A stretch of 64,000 nucleotides of DNA from an uncultured Lachnospiraceae bacterium (GTDB lineage: Bacteria > Bacillota > Clostridia > Lachnospirales > Lachnospiraceae). This document shows positions 16,672-25,028 of the stretch, piece by piece. The DNA lies in NCBI GenBank assembly GCA_910583965.1, contig CAJUAE010000001.1, forward strand, positions 62,001 through 126,000, written 5' to 3'. The position numbers were made by a program, and so were the translations under genes. The notes beneath the pieces are model-generated. The model was not told the origin of the DNA and made no database searches. It saw only the letters and a program-made list of their open reading frames with translations. Position 1 is the first letter of the stretch, and every line of letters begins with the position of its first letter.

Positions 16672-17358
16672 ATGGAAAGCAACAATCAAGAGATTGGAAA
16701 TAAAGTTAATTTAAGAGAAATTTATAGGTATTTGGGATATGGAACAAATACTCCAGACAATAAGGTACAAAATTTAATTACGGAAGTACTTGATGCGTTA
16801 CTTTGTGTAATAAAACCTAAAAATATCTATAAGGTATTTCAGAGTAATATTTCCAAAAATCAAGTGTTGTTAAAAGAAATTGATAGAACACTTGTTTTTG
16901 AAAGCCGAAATCTTGCGGAGAACCTTGCGCAGTGTAGTACTGTGGTTCTGCTTGCGGCAACGTTGGGAATAGAAGCGGACAAACTGTTACAGCGATATGA
17001 GATAATGCATATGACAAAGGCAGCAATTGTACAGGCGTGCGGTGCGGCATGCATTGAGGCTTATTGCAATATTTTGCAAGAACAGATATTACAAGAGTTG
17101 TCTAAAAAGGGAACAAGACTATATTTGCGACCGCGATTTAGCCCTGGATATGGGGATTTGTCATTGGAGTATCAACGTATAATTTTTCAGGAGTTGGAGT
17201 GCACAAAACGAATTGGACTTACACTTACAGACAGCCTGTTAATGTATCCTACAAAGAGTGTATCGGCATTGATTGGATTGACTGCCAATCCACAAAGTTG
17301 TCATATTGGGAAATGTAGTCAGTGCAACAATACAACATGTGCGTTTCGCGCAATATAA
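16672..17358 (+). CDS. Methionine synthase reactivation domain as a separate protein
   Basis: This 228-residue protein corresponds to the C-terminal AdoMet-binding reactivation domain of MetH. The signature is RPRFSPGYGDLSLEYQ near residue 155; the family Arg-x-x-x-Gly-Tyr holds S-adenosylmethionine. A Cys-rich end (CHIGKCSQCNNTTC) resembles other stand-alone versions in Clostridia and Thermotoga. It should re-methylate cob(II)alamin on the core enzyme with AdoMet and a reductant. It lies directly upstream of metH on the same strand, which completes the split enzyme. The start ATG lacks a strong ribosome site (GGAG sits eleven bases upstream). Confidence 0.85.
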   Translation: MESNNQEIGNKVNLREIYRYLGYGTNTPDNKVQNLITEVLDALLCVIKPKNIYKVFQSNISKNQVLLKEIDRTLVFESRNLAENLAQCSTVVLLAATLGIEADKLLQRYEIMHMTKAAIVQACGAACIEAYCNILQEQILQELSKKGTRLYLRPRFSPGYGDLSLEYQRIIFQELECTKRIGLTLTDSLLMYPTKSVSALIGLTANPQSCHIGKCSQCNNTTCAFRAI

Positions 17359-17467
17359 CAATTTTTAACATTTGAAAAACTTTATGAAGTTATAGAGGTT
17401 AATAAGAGGAGAATCCTGTGAAAAATATATTTTTTATAGGGTAAATTTGATAAGAATGGAGAATTTT

Positions 17468-19873
17468 ATGAAACTTAAGGAACAATTAGGAAAACAGCTA
17501 CTTTTTTTTGATGGTGGAATGGGTACGCTATTGCAAGAACGCGGGCTTATGGCTGGAGAAATACCGGAGACATGGAACATTTTACACCCAGAAATTATCA
17601 GACAGATTCATAAAGAGTATCTTCTGGCAGGAAGCAATATCATTTCTGCCAATACTTTTGGCGTAAATGCTTTTAAATGCAAAGATTTGGAATATTCAGT
17701 AAAGGAACTTGTGACTGCTGGTATTAGACTTGTTAAAGAGGCAATGGAGGAAGTGCACAGCAATCAGCCAATGTATACAGCACTTGATATTGGTTCGATT
17801 GGAAAGTTATTGAAACCACTAGGAGAAATTTCCTTTGATGAGGCGTACAAAACATTTCAGGAGATCGTTATAGCTGGCGATCAAGCAGGAGCAAATCTGA
17901 TTTTGATAGAGACAGTGAGTGATTCTTATGAGATAAAAGCGGCGGTTCTTGCGGCGAAAGAAAATAGTGATTTGCCAGTGATTGTCACTATGATTTTTGA
18001 TGAAAATGGAAAATTGCTGACAGGTGGTGATGTGGCAAGTGTGACAGCAATGCTTGAAGGATTGGGTGTTGACGCAATTGGGTTTAATTGTGGATTGGGT
18101 CCAGAACAGATGAAAAAACTATTGCCACAGTTGACAACATGTTGTTCTTTGCCAATTGTGATGAATCCAAATGCTGGACTTCCAGTTGTTGTAAATGGAC
18201 AGACAACCTTTCAAGTGACACCAGAGGAGTTTGCACAGAGTGTAAAGACTTTGATAGAGATGGGAGCAAGCGTTGTTGGAGGGTGTTGTGGCACAACACC
18301 AGCGCATATAAAGTGTGTGGTAGAACTTTGTAAAAGTATGAAAATTGCGTCTATTACAGACAAAAACCTGACAGTTGTGTCATCTTATAATCATGCGGTT
18401 TATTTTACTAGAAAACCATTAATTATTGGCGAGCGTATTAATCCAACGGGAAAATCCAAATTTAAACAGGCGCTTCGAGACCATGATATGGAATATCTTT
18501 ATAAAGAGGGACTTACACAGGAGGAGAAGGGTGCACATATTTTGGATGTCAATGTAGGATTACCTGAGATTGATGAGCCACAGATGATGGAGGATGCAGT
18601 CACTGGAATACAGGCCATTATTGATTTGCCATTGCAGATTGATACGTCTAACACAGAAGCAATGGAGCGAGGATTACGCTATTATAATGGAAAACCCATG
18701 CTAAATTCCGTAAATGGCAAAAAAGAGTCGATGGAGAGTGTTTTTCCAATTGCAAAAAAATATGGTGCTGTAGTAGTGTGCCTTTGTCTTGATGAAAGTG
18801 GAATTCCTGAGACAGTTGAGGGACGGTTACAAGTGGCACAAAAAATTGTCAACACTGCTGCGAAATATGGTATTCCTAAGAAAAATTTGGTGATGGATGC
18901 GCTTGTACTTACGATTAGTACAGGGAAGGACAACGCAAATGTCACACTGGAAGTTATGCGTAAAATTCGTTATGAGATGAAGCTTCACACAGTACTTGGT
19001 GTGTCCAATATTTCGTTTGGATTGCCGGAGAGGAGTCGCATTAACACTACGTTTTTTACAATGGCAATGAATAATGGGCTGAGTGCAGGCATTGTAAATC
19101 CTTCCAGTGAACCAATGATGTCTGCTTACTACAGTTTTAATGCGCTGATTGGTGAGGATGAACAGTGCAGTGCTTATATTGCAAATGCGTCACAGGTAAT
19201 AGACAATCCCAGTGAGTCTTTTCCAGTGAAAAGTAGTGCACTTACGTTAGACGAGGCAATTATTAAAGGATTGGTGGAAAGTGCCAGTGAGGAGACAACC
19301 AAATTACTAAAACAGAATATAGATGCATTGTCCATTATTAATGAGAAATTGATTCCTGCGTTGGATGTGGTAGGAAAAGGCTTTGAGGAAAAGAAAATGT
19401 TTCTTCCACAATTGCTGATGAGTGCAGAAGCAGCAAAGGCATCTTTTGAGGCGATAAAGACAACTTTGTCAAAACAGGGAAAGAGCAGTGAAAGCAAAGG
19501 AAAAATTGTGATTGCCACAGTCAAAGGTGATATTCATGATATTGGAAAAAATATTGTGAGGACGTTATTAGAAAATTATGGATTTGAAATGATTGACCTT
19601 GGAAAAGACGTTGACCCAGAACAGATATTAAGAACAGTGCAAGAGCAGCAGGTGAAGTTGGTTGGACTTAGTGCACTTATGACAACTACTGTTGTTAATA
19701 TGGAAGCGACAATTAAGCTTTTACGGGAACATCATGTGGTTTGTAAAGTTATGGTAGGTGGCGCAGTGCTTACACAAGAATATGCAGATATGATTGGTGC
19801 AGATTTCTATTCAAAGGACGCTATGGGATCTGTGCGCTATGCGATGGAACTTTATGAGAAGGGAGAATTATAA
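17468..19873 (+). CDS. metH: B12-dependent methionine synthase, core without reactivation domain
   Basis: This 801-residue cytoplasmic enzyme transfers the methyl group of 5-methyltetrahydrofolate to homocysteine through cobalamin. Domains in order: homocysteine-binding barrel (about 1-300, zinc cysteines in GFNCG and GGCCGT), pterin-binding barrel (about 310-570, GERINPTGK and the ILDVNVG block), cobalamin cap and cobalamin-binding domain (about 590-801, DIHDIGKNIV with the His that ligates cobalt). The activation domain is missing and is encoded by the gene just upstream. The start has GGAG six bases before it. A mini reading frame (17418-17444, eight codons, with GAGGAG) lies in the leader. 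Confidence 0.93.
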   Translation: MKLKEQLGKQLLFFDGGMGTLLQERGLMAGEIPETWNILHPEIIRQIHKEYLLAGSNIISANTFGVNAFKCKDLEYSVKELVTAGIRLVKEAMEEVHSNQPMYTALDIGSIGKLLKPLGEISFDEAYKTFQEIVIAGDQAGANLILIETVSDSYEIKAAVLAAKENSDLPVIVTMIFDENGKLLTGGDVASVTAMLEGLGVDAIGFNCGLGPEQMKKLLPQLTTCCSLPIVMNPNAGLPVVVNGQTTFQVTPEEFAQSVKTLIEMGASVVGGCCGTTPAHIKCVVELCKSMKIASITDKNLTVVSSYNHAVYFTRKPLIIGERINPTGKSKFKQALRDHDMEYLYKEGLTQEEKGAHILDVNVGLPEIDEPQMMEDAVTGIQAIIDLPLQIDTSNTEAMERGLRYYNGKPMLNSVNGKKESMESVFPIAKKYGAVVVCLCLDESGIPETVEGRLQVAQKIVNTAAKYGIPKKNLVMDALVLTISTGKDNANVTLEVMRKIRYEMKLHTVLGVSNISFGLPERSRINTTFFTMAMNNGLSAGIVNPSSEPMMSAYYSFNALIGEDEQCSAYIANASQVIDNPSESFPVKSSALTLDEAIIKGLVESASEETTKLLKQNIDALSIINEKLIPALDVVGKGFEEKKMFLPQLLMSAEAAKASFEAIKTTLSKQGKSSESKGKIVIATVKGDIHDIGKNIVRTLLENYGFEMIDLGKDVDPEQILRTVQEQQVKLVGLSALMTTTVVNMEATIKLLREHHVVCKVMVGGAVLTQEYADMIGADFYSKDAMGSVRYAMELYEKGEL

Positions 19874-19932
19874 AAGATATTGAGACAAGTCTTGCAAGTA
19901 GAAGAAACTTTTCATAGTTAAAATGAAAGGAT

Positions 19933-19961
19933 TTGACTTGATAAAACGTATATAGTATAGA
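19933..19961 (+). promoter_or_regulatory. Sigma-A type promoter for the small exported peptide
   Basis: TTGACT, 17 bases, TATAGA. The predicted transcript would start just before 19975, so the hairpin repeat that follows would form the 5' untranslated region of the peptide gene at 20162. Confidence 0.55.
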
Positions 19962-19974
19962 GACTGAAAAAGTA

Positions 19975-20130
19975 GTGTGAAATTAAAATTTCACCATCCT
20001 GATTTGTACGCCTGCTGAAGCAGGCAGATGGGAGTTAGTGTGAAAAGTACTTCTAACTGCTTGCAGCAAAGGCTGTTTTGTAAAGAAGTACTTTTCACGC
20101 TTGATTTGAGATTCCGCAAAGTGGAATCAT
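19975..20130. repeat. Modular hairpin repeat, copy A
   Basis: The core starts with the self-complementary GTGTGAAATTAAAATTTCAC, continues through GATTTGTAC and the hairpin GCCTGCTGAAGCAGGC, and ends AGATGGGAGTT(N)GTGTGAAAA. It matches copy B at 32444 at 70 of 72 bases. After the core come a long stem (GTGAAAAGTACTTCT with AGAAGTACTTTTCAC) enclosing CAGC...GCTG, and a hairpin GATTCC...GGAATC. Confidence 0.8.
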
Positions 20131-20161
20131 GGAACTTATTGTAAAAGAAGGAGGAAAGACA

Positions 20162-20260
20162 ATGAAGAAAATTATAACAGCTATTGTTGGTATGGCAACA
20201 GCATTTACCATAGGTGGTGTGACAGCATATGCAACAGAGGCGACAGTGCCAATGAATTAA
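20162..20260 (+). CDS. Small exported peptide, 32 aa (signal peptide plus short tail)
   Basis: A very good ribosome site (AAGGAGGAAAG) and a promoter precede a 32-codon frame. The product starts MKKIITAIVGMATAFTIGG and has a clear signal-peptidase site (TAYA then TEATVPMN). Cleavage would release an eight-residue peptide and leave a short membrane remnant. A secreted signalling peptide, a regulatory small protein or a gene remnant are all possible. I know no family. The coding signals are strong for so small a frame; the function is open. Confidence 0.55.
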   Translation: MKKIITAIVGMATAFTIGGVTAYATEATVPMN

Positions 20261-20293
20261 GATTACTTTCCCTACTCGATTAGAATGTGTATT

Positions 20294-21694
20294 TTATTCT
20301 GTGGATTTTGGCAGTCGATGACGAAAGAGTGCATGGCTAAGTTTCTGCCAACTAAATGGTATGAGTGGATAGAGATAACTTTGACCAGATACCATTTTAT
20401 TAGTGACAATAGCAATAAAGAATAAAATAACCCCTGCAAGATAGCCCCAAAACTGGAAAATAGCAGTTAATATTAGATTAATTAATCGGAAAAATTTAAC
20501 TGCATAACCAAGCTCATAGCTTGGATGGGTATAATTGGCAATGGCAACAAATGCCATATATAGCATGACTTCGGCGTTAAACCACCCACTTTTAACAGAA
20601 AATTCACCAAGGATTAGCGCTGCCATAACACTGAGTGGGGTTGACAACATATTTGGCGTATTAACTGCTGCAAGCCGCAGACCATCAATAGCAAGTTCTA
20701 AGATTAAAAACTGCCATATCAGTGGCACATTGACATCTTCTTTTACCACAATAAATTCAAATCCGGGTGGAATCCAGTCTGGATTTTGCATTAATAACAG
20801 AAAAGTTGGTGTAATAAAATAGGTTAATATTAAAATTAGGAAGCGCGAAAGTCTCAGATATGATCCAGTAACAGGTGGAAAGTAGTAGTCATCGGCTTCC
20901 TGTATCATATCTAATATACTAATTGGCAGAATCATAGCGGAGGGAGAGTTGTCCACCAAAATGATAATATTTCCTTCTAAAATATGTGCTGCTGCAGTGT
21001 CTGGTCGTTCTGTATATTTGAATTTTGGAAATGGATTGTACCATTTCGAGGTGTAGAGACACTCTGCAAGGCTTTCTTGATTCAGAGTCAGTGCATCAAC
21101 CTTGATATTATTGATGCGGTCTCGTATTTTTTTCAAAAAATCTTTGTTTACACGGTTGCCCATATAACAAAGTACAATATCTGTATTGGATGCTTTTCCA
21201 GCGTTGAGCATCTCCATACACAAGTCTGTGCTTCGGATACGACGGCGTATCAATGCTGTGTTGAATACAATTGTCTCCACAAAACCGTCCTTGGAACCTC
21301 GCAAAACTTTATCTTTTTCTGGCTCCGATACACCGCGGGCAGGATAAGTGCGCGAGTCAATTAGAATACATTGATCAAAGCCATCAATAATGATAGCAAA
21401 TACGCCACAAAGCACATTTTTGGCAATTTCGTTAAAGTCCTTTGTGAGATCGACCTCTACATAAGGAATAAGCTGATTAAGTTCTTCCGCATTCTTTGGG
21501 AGGTCTTCGGCCTTTAAACCCATCAAAAATTGCAAAAGTTTTTGCATTAGTACATCTTTGCAGAATCCGTCAACAAAGTAAAATATAGCGTTTTTATTAC
21601 CAATTAGGATATCGCGACTTACAATGTCAAACGATGCTTCTGTGTGAAGTAGTTCTGCCATATATTTTTTATTTTCTTCAAAATTTTGATACAT
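20294..21694 (-). CDS. GerA-family spore germination protein (SpoVAF-like)
   Basis: This 466-residue protein has the GerA/GerK A-subunit plan: a soluble N-terminal half, then about five membrane helices from residue 290 (LILILTYFITPTFLLL onward). RTYPARGVSEPEKDKVLRGS and FVETIVFNTALIRRRIR (about 115-150) and the PGFEFIVVKEDVNVPL block are family landmarks. It should sit in the inner membrane of the spore and act in germinant response. No B or C subunit gene is adjacent, and the sequence looks closer to SpoVAF than to a receptor GerKA, so it is named SpoVAF-like. The start is preceded by AGAAAGGTACGG. It is likely expressed in the forespore. Confidence 0.85.
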   Translation of the reverse strand: MYQNFEENKKYMAELLHTEASFDIVSRDILIGNKNAIFYFVDGFCKDVLMQKLLQFLMGLKAEDLPKNAEELNQLIPYVEVDLTKDFNEIAKNVLCGVFAIIIDGFDQCILIDSRTYPARGVSEPEKDKVLRGSKDGFVETIVFNTALIRRRIRSTDLCMEMLNAGKASNTDIVLCYMGNRVNKDFLKKIRDRINNIKVDALTLNQESLAECLYTSKWYNPFPKFKYTERPDTAAAHILEGNIIILVDNSPSAMILPISILDMIQEADDYYFPPVTGSYLRLSRFLILILTYFITPTFLLLMQNPDWIPPGFEFIVVKEDVNVPLIWQFLILELAIDGLRLAAVNTPNMLSTPLSVMAALILGEFSVKSGWFNAEVMLYMAFVAIANYTHPSYELGYAVKFFRLINLILTAIFQFWGYLAGVILFFIAIVTNKMVSGQSYLYPLIPFSWQKLSHALFRHRLPKSTE

Positions 21695-21943
21695 TTGAAT
21701 AACCGTACCTTTCTAAGTTATTTAAGCCTGATATACGCTAAAAAATACAGTTGCATACATGCGCCAATATATGGATTCAGTATATGTCAAAATCTGTATT
21801 TCATACATTTTTTTTATCTTTCATACAATCGAGATTTACTTTTCATAGTGCTTCCAGTATACTAATATTAAAGAACTGTAAAAAATAATTGGTATATCTT
21901 GACTTGTATTTTTTATGGCTCCTAAAAGATAAGGAAAATAGGA

Positions 21944-22229
21944 ATGGTATTAAAAATGTATCAGATTGCAGTGTGTGATGATGAGCCAGCGGTTTGTGAT
22001 ATGGTGGCAGAAGAAATCAAAAAGTGGAATCAGGATATTAAGGTATTGTGCTTTCATTCTGGAGAGGCATTAATTACGGAATATGATTATTATGACGCAA
22101 AAGACAGGGCATGATGGAATTGGGTTGGAAAATGTGAGAAATGCCGTTGAGAAATATCATGGTGAGTTGCAGACTGGACAGAAGGGACAGACATTTTTTG
22201 TAACCTTGTTATTTCCAGATAATGGTTAA
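21944..22229 (+). pseudogene. Chimeric remnant: receiver-domain start joined to sensor kinase end
   Basis: Two overlapping fragments in different frames make up this stretch. The first (from 21944, 56 codons, after AAGGA) reads MYQIAVCDDEPAVCDMVAEE, the start of a LytTR/AgrA-type response regulator receiver domain, and stops at 22112. The second (22092-22229) reads TGHDGIGLENVRNAVEKY...FFVTLLFPDNG, the last part of a GHKL-type histidine kinase ATPase domain. An internal deletion apparently removed the rest of the regulator and most of the kinase that followed it. Neither piece can work. The lipoprotein and CPBP protease genes after it may be left-overs of the regulated locus. Confidence 0.8.
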
Positions 22230-22325
22230 TTGGTGCTATTTTATTTGGATTCATGCGGTTTTCAATGTACTGAAAATCTTAAATGAATAGAGAAAACAAA
22301 GAAGAAAGGAAAAATTTTTAGGAAA

Positions 22326-22742
22326 ATGAGAAAGAAACGAGTTATTATGATTGCAATGCTTTGCATGATGCTGCTGATACTTACTGCCTGCAGCGCACAG
22401 CCGTTGCCAGAACAGTTTGAGGAGGATACCGTGAAAGAGTCGGCAGAACAGGCGATAGGATTTTTTAATGAACAGGATTACCAGAGTATTTTGGGTATGA
22501 GCAGTGCTGAATTTCAAGAGATTTTGACAGTGGATGAGTTTGCCAATCAGTGTGACCCATATTTGGAAAAATGTGGGTCATTCAAAGAAATTTCCAAGAC
22601 AATTTTTCTTGGAGATGTAGATAAGGAGACGCAGGCTGCATATGGCGGTGTTGTGATGATAGGAAGTTACGAAGAAGGAACAATACAATTTACAATTAGC
22701 TTTAATGAGGATATGGAACTGACACAGTTTATCATTAAATAA
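22326..22742 (+). CDS. Lipoprotein with DUF3887-like domain, 138 aa
   Basis: The signal sequence MRKKRVIMIAMLCMMLLIL ends in the lipobox LTAC, so the protein should be lipid-anchored outside the cell. The rest (AIGFFNEQDYQSILGMSSAEFQ, ..., GGVVMIGSYEEGTIQFTISF) has the helix-then-sheet pattern of DUF3887/NTF2-like small lipoproteins. No function is known. It sits 30 bases before a CPBP protease gene and after a decayed two-component system, a combination often linked with peptide or bacteriocin handling, though nothing here proves that. Confidence 0.75.
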   Translation: MRKKRVIMIAMLCMMLLILTACSAQPLPEQFEEDTVKESAEQAIGFFNEQDYQSILGMSSAEFQEILTVDEFANQCDPYLEKCGSFKEISKTIFLGDVDKETQAAYGGVVMIGSYEEGTIQFTISFNEDMELTQFIIK

Positions 22743-22772
22743 GAAAAAATTAACGGAAAGGTAGGAGAACAA

Positions 22773-23798
22773 ATGAGAGGCGAAAAAGAAAATAGAGAAC
22801 TGTTAATTTATATAGCGATTGCTTATGGAGTTACATTTTTGATGGGATTATTGATGTGGTATGGAAATAGTAAGAATCTTGACCTGAGTATGTTCCCAAA
22901 TGCACAGATGTTTTATCCGGCAGCAGGAGTGATGTTGGCAATGCTGTGTGTTAGAAAAAAAGATATGTTGGTTCCCAAGATATTTTATTCGTTTTTTGTC
23001 TGTGTGACATTAATTTTGGCGATTGCAGCAATTATTTCTATTTTCTATCCGTATGCGTTAGTAGTTGTGGGAGGAATACCCATTTCTATTTGGGCATTAT
23101 TACAGCAAGGATTAATTATTGGCGCAAGCGTTGTAAGCTGGATTATTTTGTTAGCAACAAAAAAAGAAAAGCGCAGAGCATATGGTTTGTGCTGGAATAA
23201 GAGTGCTTTCTCTTGGATTTGTATTTTTTTGTTTGTGGCACTCTATGTCTTTCGAACCGTGATAGCAGTAGCCTGGAGTGGTCAATTGAACATGCTGGGT
23301 ATGATTGCAAAAAGTCCTAATACATGGATGTTACTGGCGGTATTGCCAATAAACTTCTTTTTGCTATTTGCTGCATTTTTTGGTGAGGAATATGGTTGGC
23401 GATATTATTTGCAACCTTTGATGCAGGAGCGATTTGGACTTCGCGGTGGTGTGTTATTATTGGGTGTTGTATGGGGAATTTGGCACATTCCAGTAGATTT
23501 ATTTTATTATACGCAGGATAGCCAACTATTGATGGTGTTGACACAACAGATTACATGCATTACACTTGGCATTTTTTTTGCTTATGCTTATATGAAAACA
23601 GAGAATATTTGGGTTCCGGTGGTACTACATTTTTTAAACAATAACTTGGCTCCGATTATCTCAGGTAATTATTCAGCAAGCGTTTTTGAAAATCAGTCAA
23701 TAGCGTGGAGTGAGTTGTTGGTATCTTTCGTAATAAATGGCGTAATTTTTGGCGTATTTCTGTTTGCGAAACCATTTCGCAAAGAAAGAGATGCCTAA
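22773..23798 (+). CDS. CPBP family intramembrane protease
   Basis: This 341-residue polytopic membrane protein has about eight hydrophobic segments. The three CPBP/CAAX protease motifs are present: EEYGWRYYLQ (about 205), GIWHIPVDLF (about 235) and HFLNNNLAPI (about 287), with the Glu-Glu, His and His-Asn residues intact. Family members cleave prenylated proteins in eukaryotes and are linked in Firmicutes to bacteriocin immunity or maturation. GGTAGGAG precedes the ATG. It is probably co-transcribed with the lipoprotein gene. Confidence 0.88.
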   Translation: MRGEKENRELLIYIAIAYGVTFLMGLLMWYGNSKNLDLSMFPNAQMFYPAAGVMLAMLCVRKKDMLVPKIFYSFFVCVTLILAIAAIISIFYPYALVVVGGIPISIWALLQQGLIIGASVVSWIILLATKKEKRRAYGLCWNKSAFSWICIFLFVALYVFRTVIAVAWSGQLNMLGMIAKSPNTWMLLAVLPINFFLLFAAFFGEEYGWRYYLQPLMQERFGLRGGVLLLGVVWGIWHIPVDLFYYTQDSQLLMVLTQQITCITLGIFFAYAYMKTENIWVPVVLHFLNNNLAPIISGNYSASVFENQSIAWSELLVSFVINGVIFGVFLFAKPFRKERDA

Positions 23799-23872
23799 AA
23801 ATTTGTATCATTCTTGCAAATTTGACATATTATGATAGTAACTATGCAAAAACAACAAGGAGCAGTACAGAT

Positions 23873-24046
23873 ATGCAGGAATGGAAACCGCCAATGCCCT
23901 ATATGGAGCAATTTCCTATAGCAATGGCATATGTACCATGGCAGAAAAATTGTATCATGTACGAAAATCTTGATGAAGCCTTTAAGACAGGTACAGTGTT
24001 CCCAGAACTCAACAAACCATTTTTAGGAAGGAGAGTAAAGGGATGA
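23873..24046 (+). CDS. cotJA: Spore coat protein CotJA
   Basis: MQEWKPPMPYMEQFPIAMAY followed by VPWQ is the CotJA hallmark. The ATG has AAGGAG ten bases upstream; a TTG at 23822 would add 17 residues. It is the first gene of cotJABC, joined to cotJB by an ATGA overlap. In Bacillus the operon is made in the mother cell under sigma-E and placed in the inner coat, and CotJA and CotJC interact. Confidence 0.88.
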   Translation: MQEWKPPMPYMEQFPIAMAYVPWQKNCIMYENLDEAFKTGTVFPELNKPFLGRRVKG

Positions 24047-24330
24047 GTACAGGATGTAAACCATGTATGGAAGCTACAGAGAGGCAAAAGCTTTTGAATG
24101 AAATCAGCAAGATTGATTTTGTGTTAAAAGAGCTTAATCTTTACCTCGATACCCACCCATATGACCAGCAGGCGATGGCTAGTTTTCGCCAGTACAACGC
24201 ACTAAAAAATAGTTTGGTGAAAGATTATACTGAGAAGTATGGGCCGCTTGTGTTAAGTTGTGTTGATATGGATAGCAGAGAGTGGAAATGGGCCATCCAG
24301 GATTGGCCATGGGAAGGAGGCTATAATTAA
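24043..24330 (+). CDS. cotJB: Spore coat protein CotJB
   Basis: The 95-residue protein carries the CotJB pattern: LLNEISKIDFVLKELNLYLD, then THPYDQQAMASF and a C-terminal WKWAIQDWPWEGGYN. The start overlaps the cotJA stop (ATGA) and the stop overlaps the cotJC start (TAATG), so the three are translated in tight coupling. Its biochemical role is unknown; the family is needed for correct coat incorporation of CotJC. Confidence 0.92.
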   Translation: MSTGCKPCMEATERQKLLNEISKIDFVLKELNLYLDTHPYDQQAMASFRQYNALKNSLVKDYTEKYGPLVLSCVDMDSREWKWAIQDWPWEGGYN

Positions 24331-24926
24331 TGTGGAATTATGAGAAGCGATTACAATTTCCAGTAAAGATTACCCAGACCAATCCGCAGATTGCGCAAGT
24401 TATTATAAGCCAATATGGAGGGCCAGATGGCGAGCTTGCAGCATCAATGCGTTATCTTGCGCAGAGATACACTATGCCATACAATACTGTAGCAGGATTA
24501 CTTACAGATATCGGAACAGAGGAATTGGCGCACTTCGAAATGATTTGTGCAATTGTTTATCAGTTGACAAAGAATTTAACGCCAGAACAAATCAAAGAGT
24601 CAGGATTTGACAAGTACTACGTGGACCATACTTTGGCACTTTGGCCACAAGCAGCAGGAGGTATTCCATTTAATGCTTGTGAGTTTCAATCTAAAGGTGA
24701 TGTGATTACAGATTTGATGGAAGATATGGCAGCAGAGCAAAAGGCACGAACTACATATGACAATATTTTAAGACTGGTTAAAGATCCTGATGTCTGTGAA
24801 CCAATTAAGTTTCTTCGAGCGCGGGAGATTGTGCACTTCCAGCGTTTCGGTGAAGCACTTCGCATTGCGCAGGAAAACCTTGATTCTCGCAATTTCTATG
24901 CGTTTAACCCTGAGTTTGATAAGTAA
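24330..24926 (+). CDS. cotJC: Spore coat manganese catalase-like protein CotJC
   Basis: This 198-residue protein is of the Mn-catalase fold, with metal-binding Glu/His pairs in TEELAHFEMI (about 69), MEDMAAEQKAR (about 133) and REIVHFQRFGEAL (about 166). It probably disproportionates hydrogen peroxide in the spore coat. The order cotJA-B-C with overlapping starts and stops is standard in spore-forming Firmicutes, and a strong terminator follows. Confidence 0.93.
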   Translation: MWNYEKRLQFPVKITQTNPQIAQVIISQYGGPDGELAASMRYLAQRYTMPYNTVAGLLTDIGTEELAHFEMICAIVYQLTKNLTPEQIKESGFDKYYVDHTLALWPQAAGGIPFNACEFQSKGDVITDLMEDMAAEQKARTTYDNILRLVKDPDVCEPIKFLRAREIVHFQRFGEALRIAQENLDSRNFYAFNPEFDK

Positions 24927-24956
24927 TTGAAAAAGGTATTTGTTAATATACGATTC

Positions 24957-25003
24957 AAAATAGCAGATTTGCAGATATAAGACTGTAAATTTGCTATTTT
25001 TTC
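24957..25003 (+). terminator. Rho-independent terminator of cotJABC
   Basis: An 18-bp stem starting AAAATAGCAGATTTGCAG pairs with the segment ending AAATTTGCTATTTT (two G-T wobbles) around an 8-base loop, followed by TTCT. It lies between cotJC and the converging ApbE gene and could serve both strands. Confidence 0.85.
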
Positions 25004-25028
25004 TGCACACGAACACATCTACTAAACT

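Noticed and set aside
16440..17467. SAM or cobalamin riboswitch before the methionine synthase genes
   Set aside because: The conserved SAM-I core and the B12 box were looked for by eye and not found in either leader.
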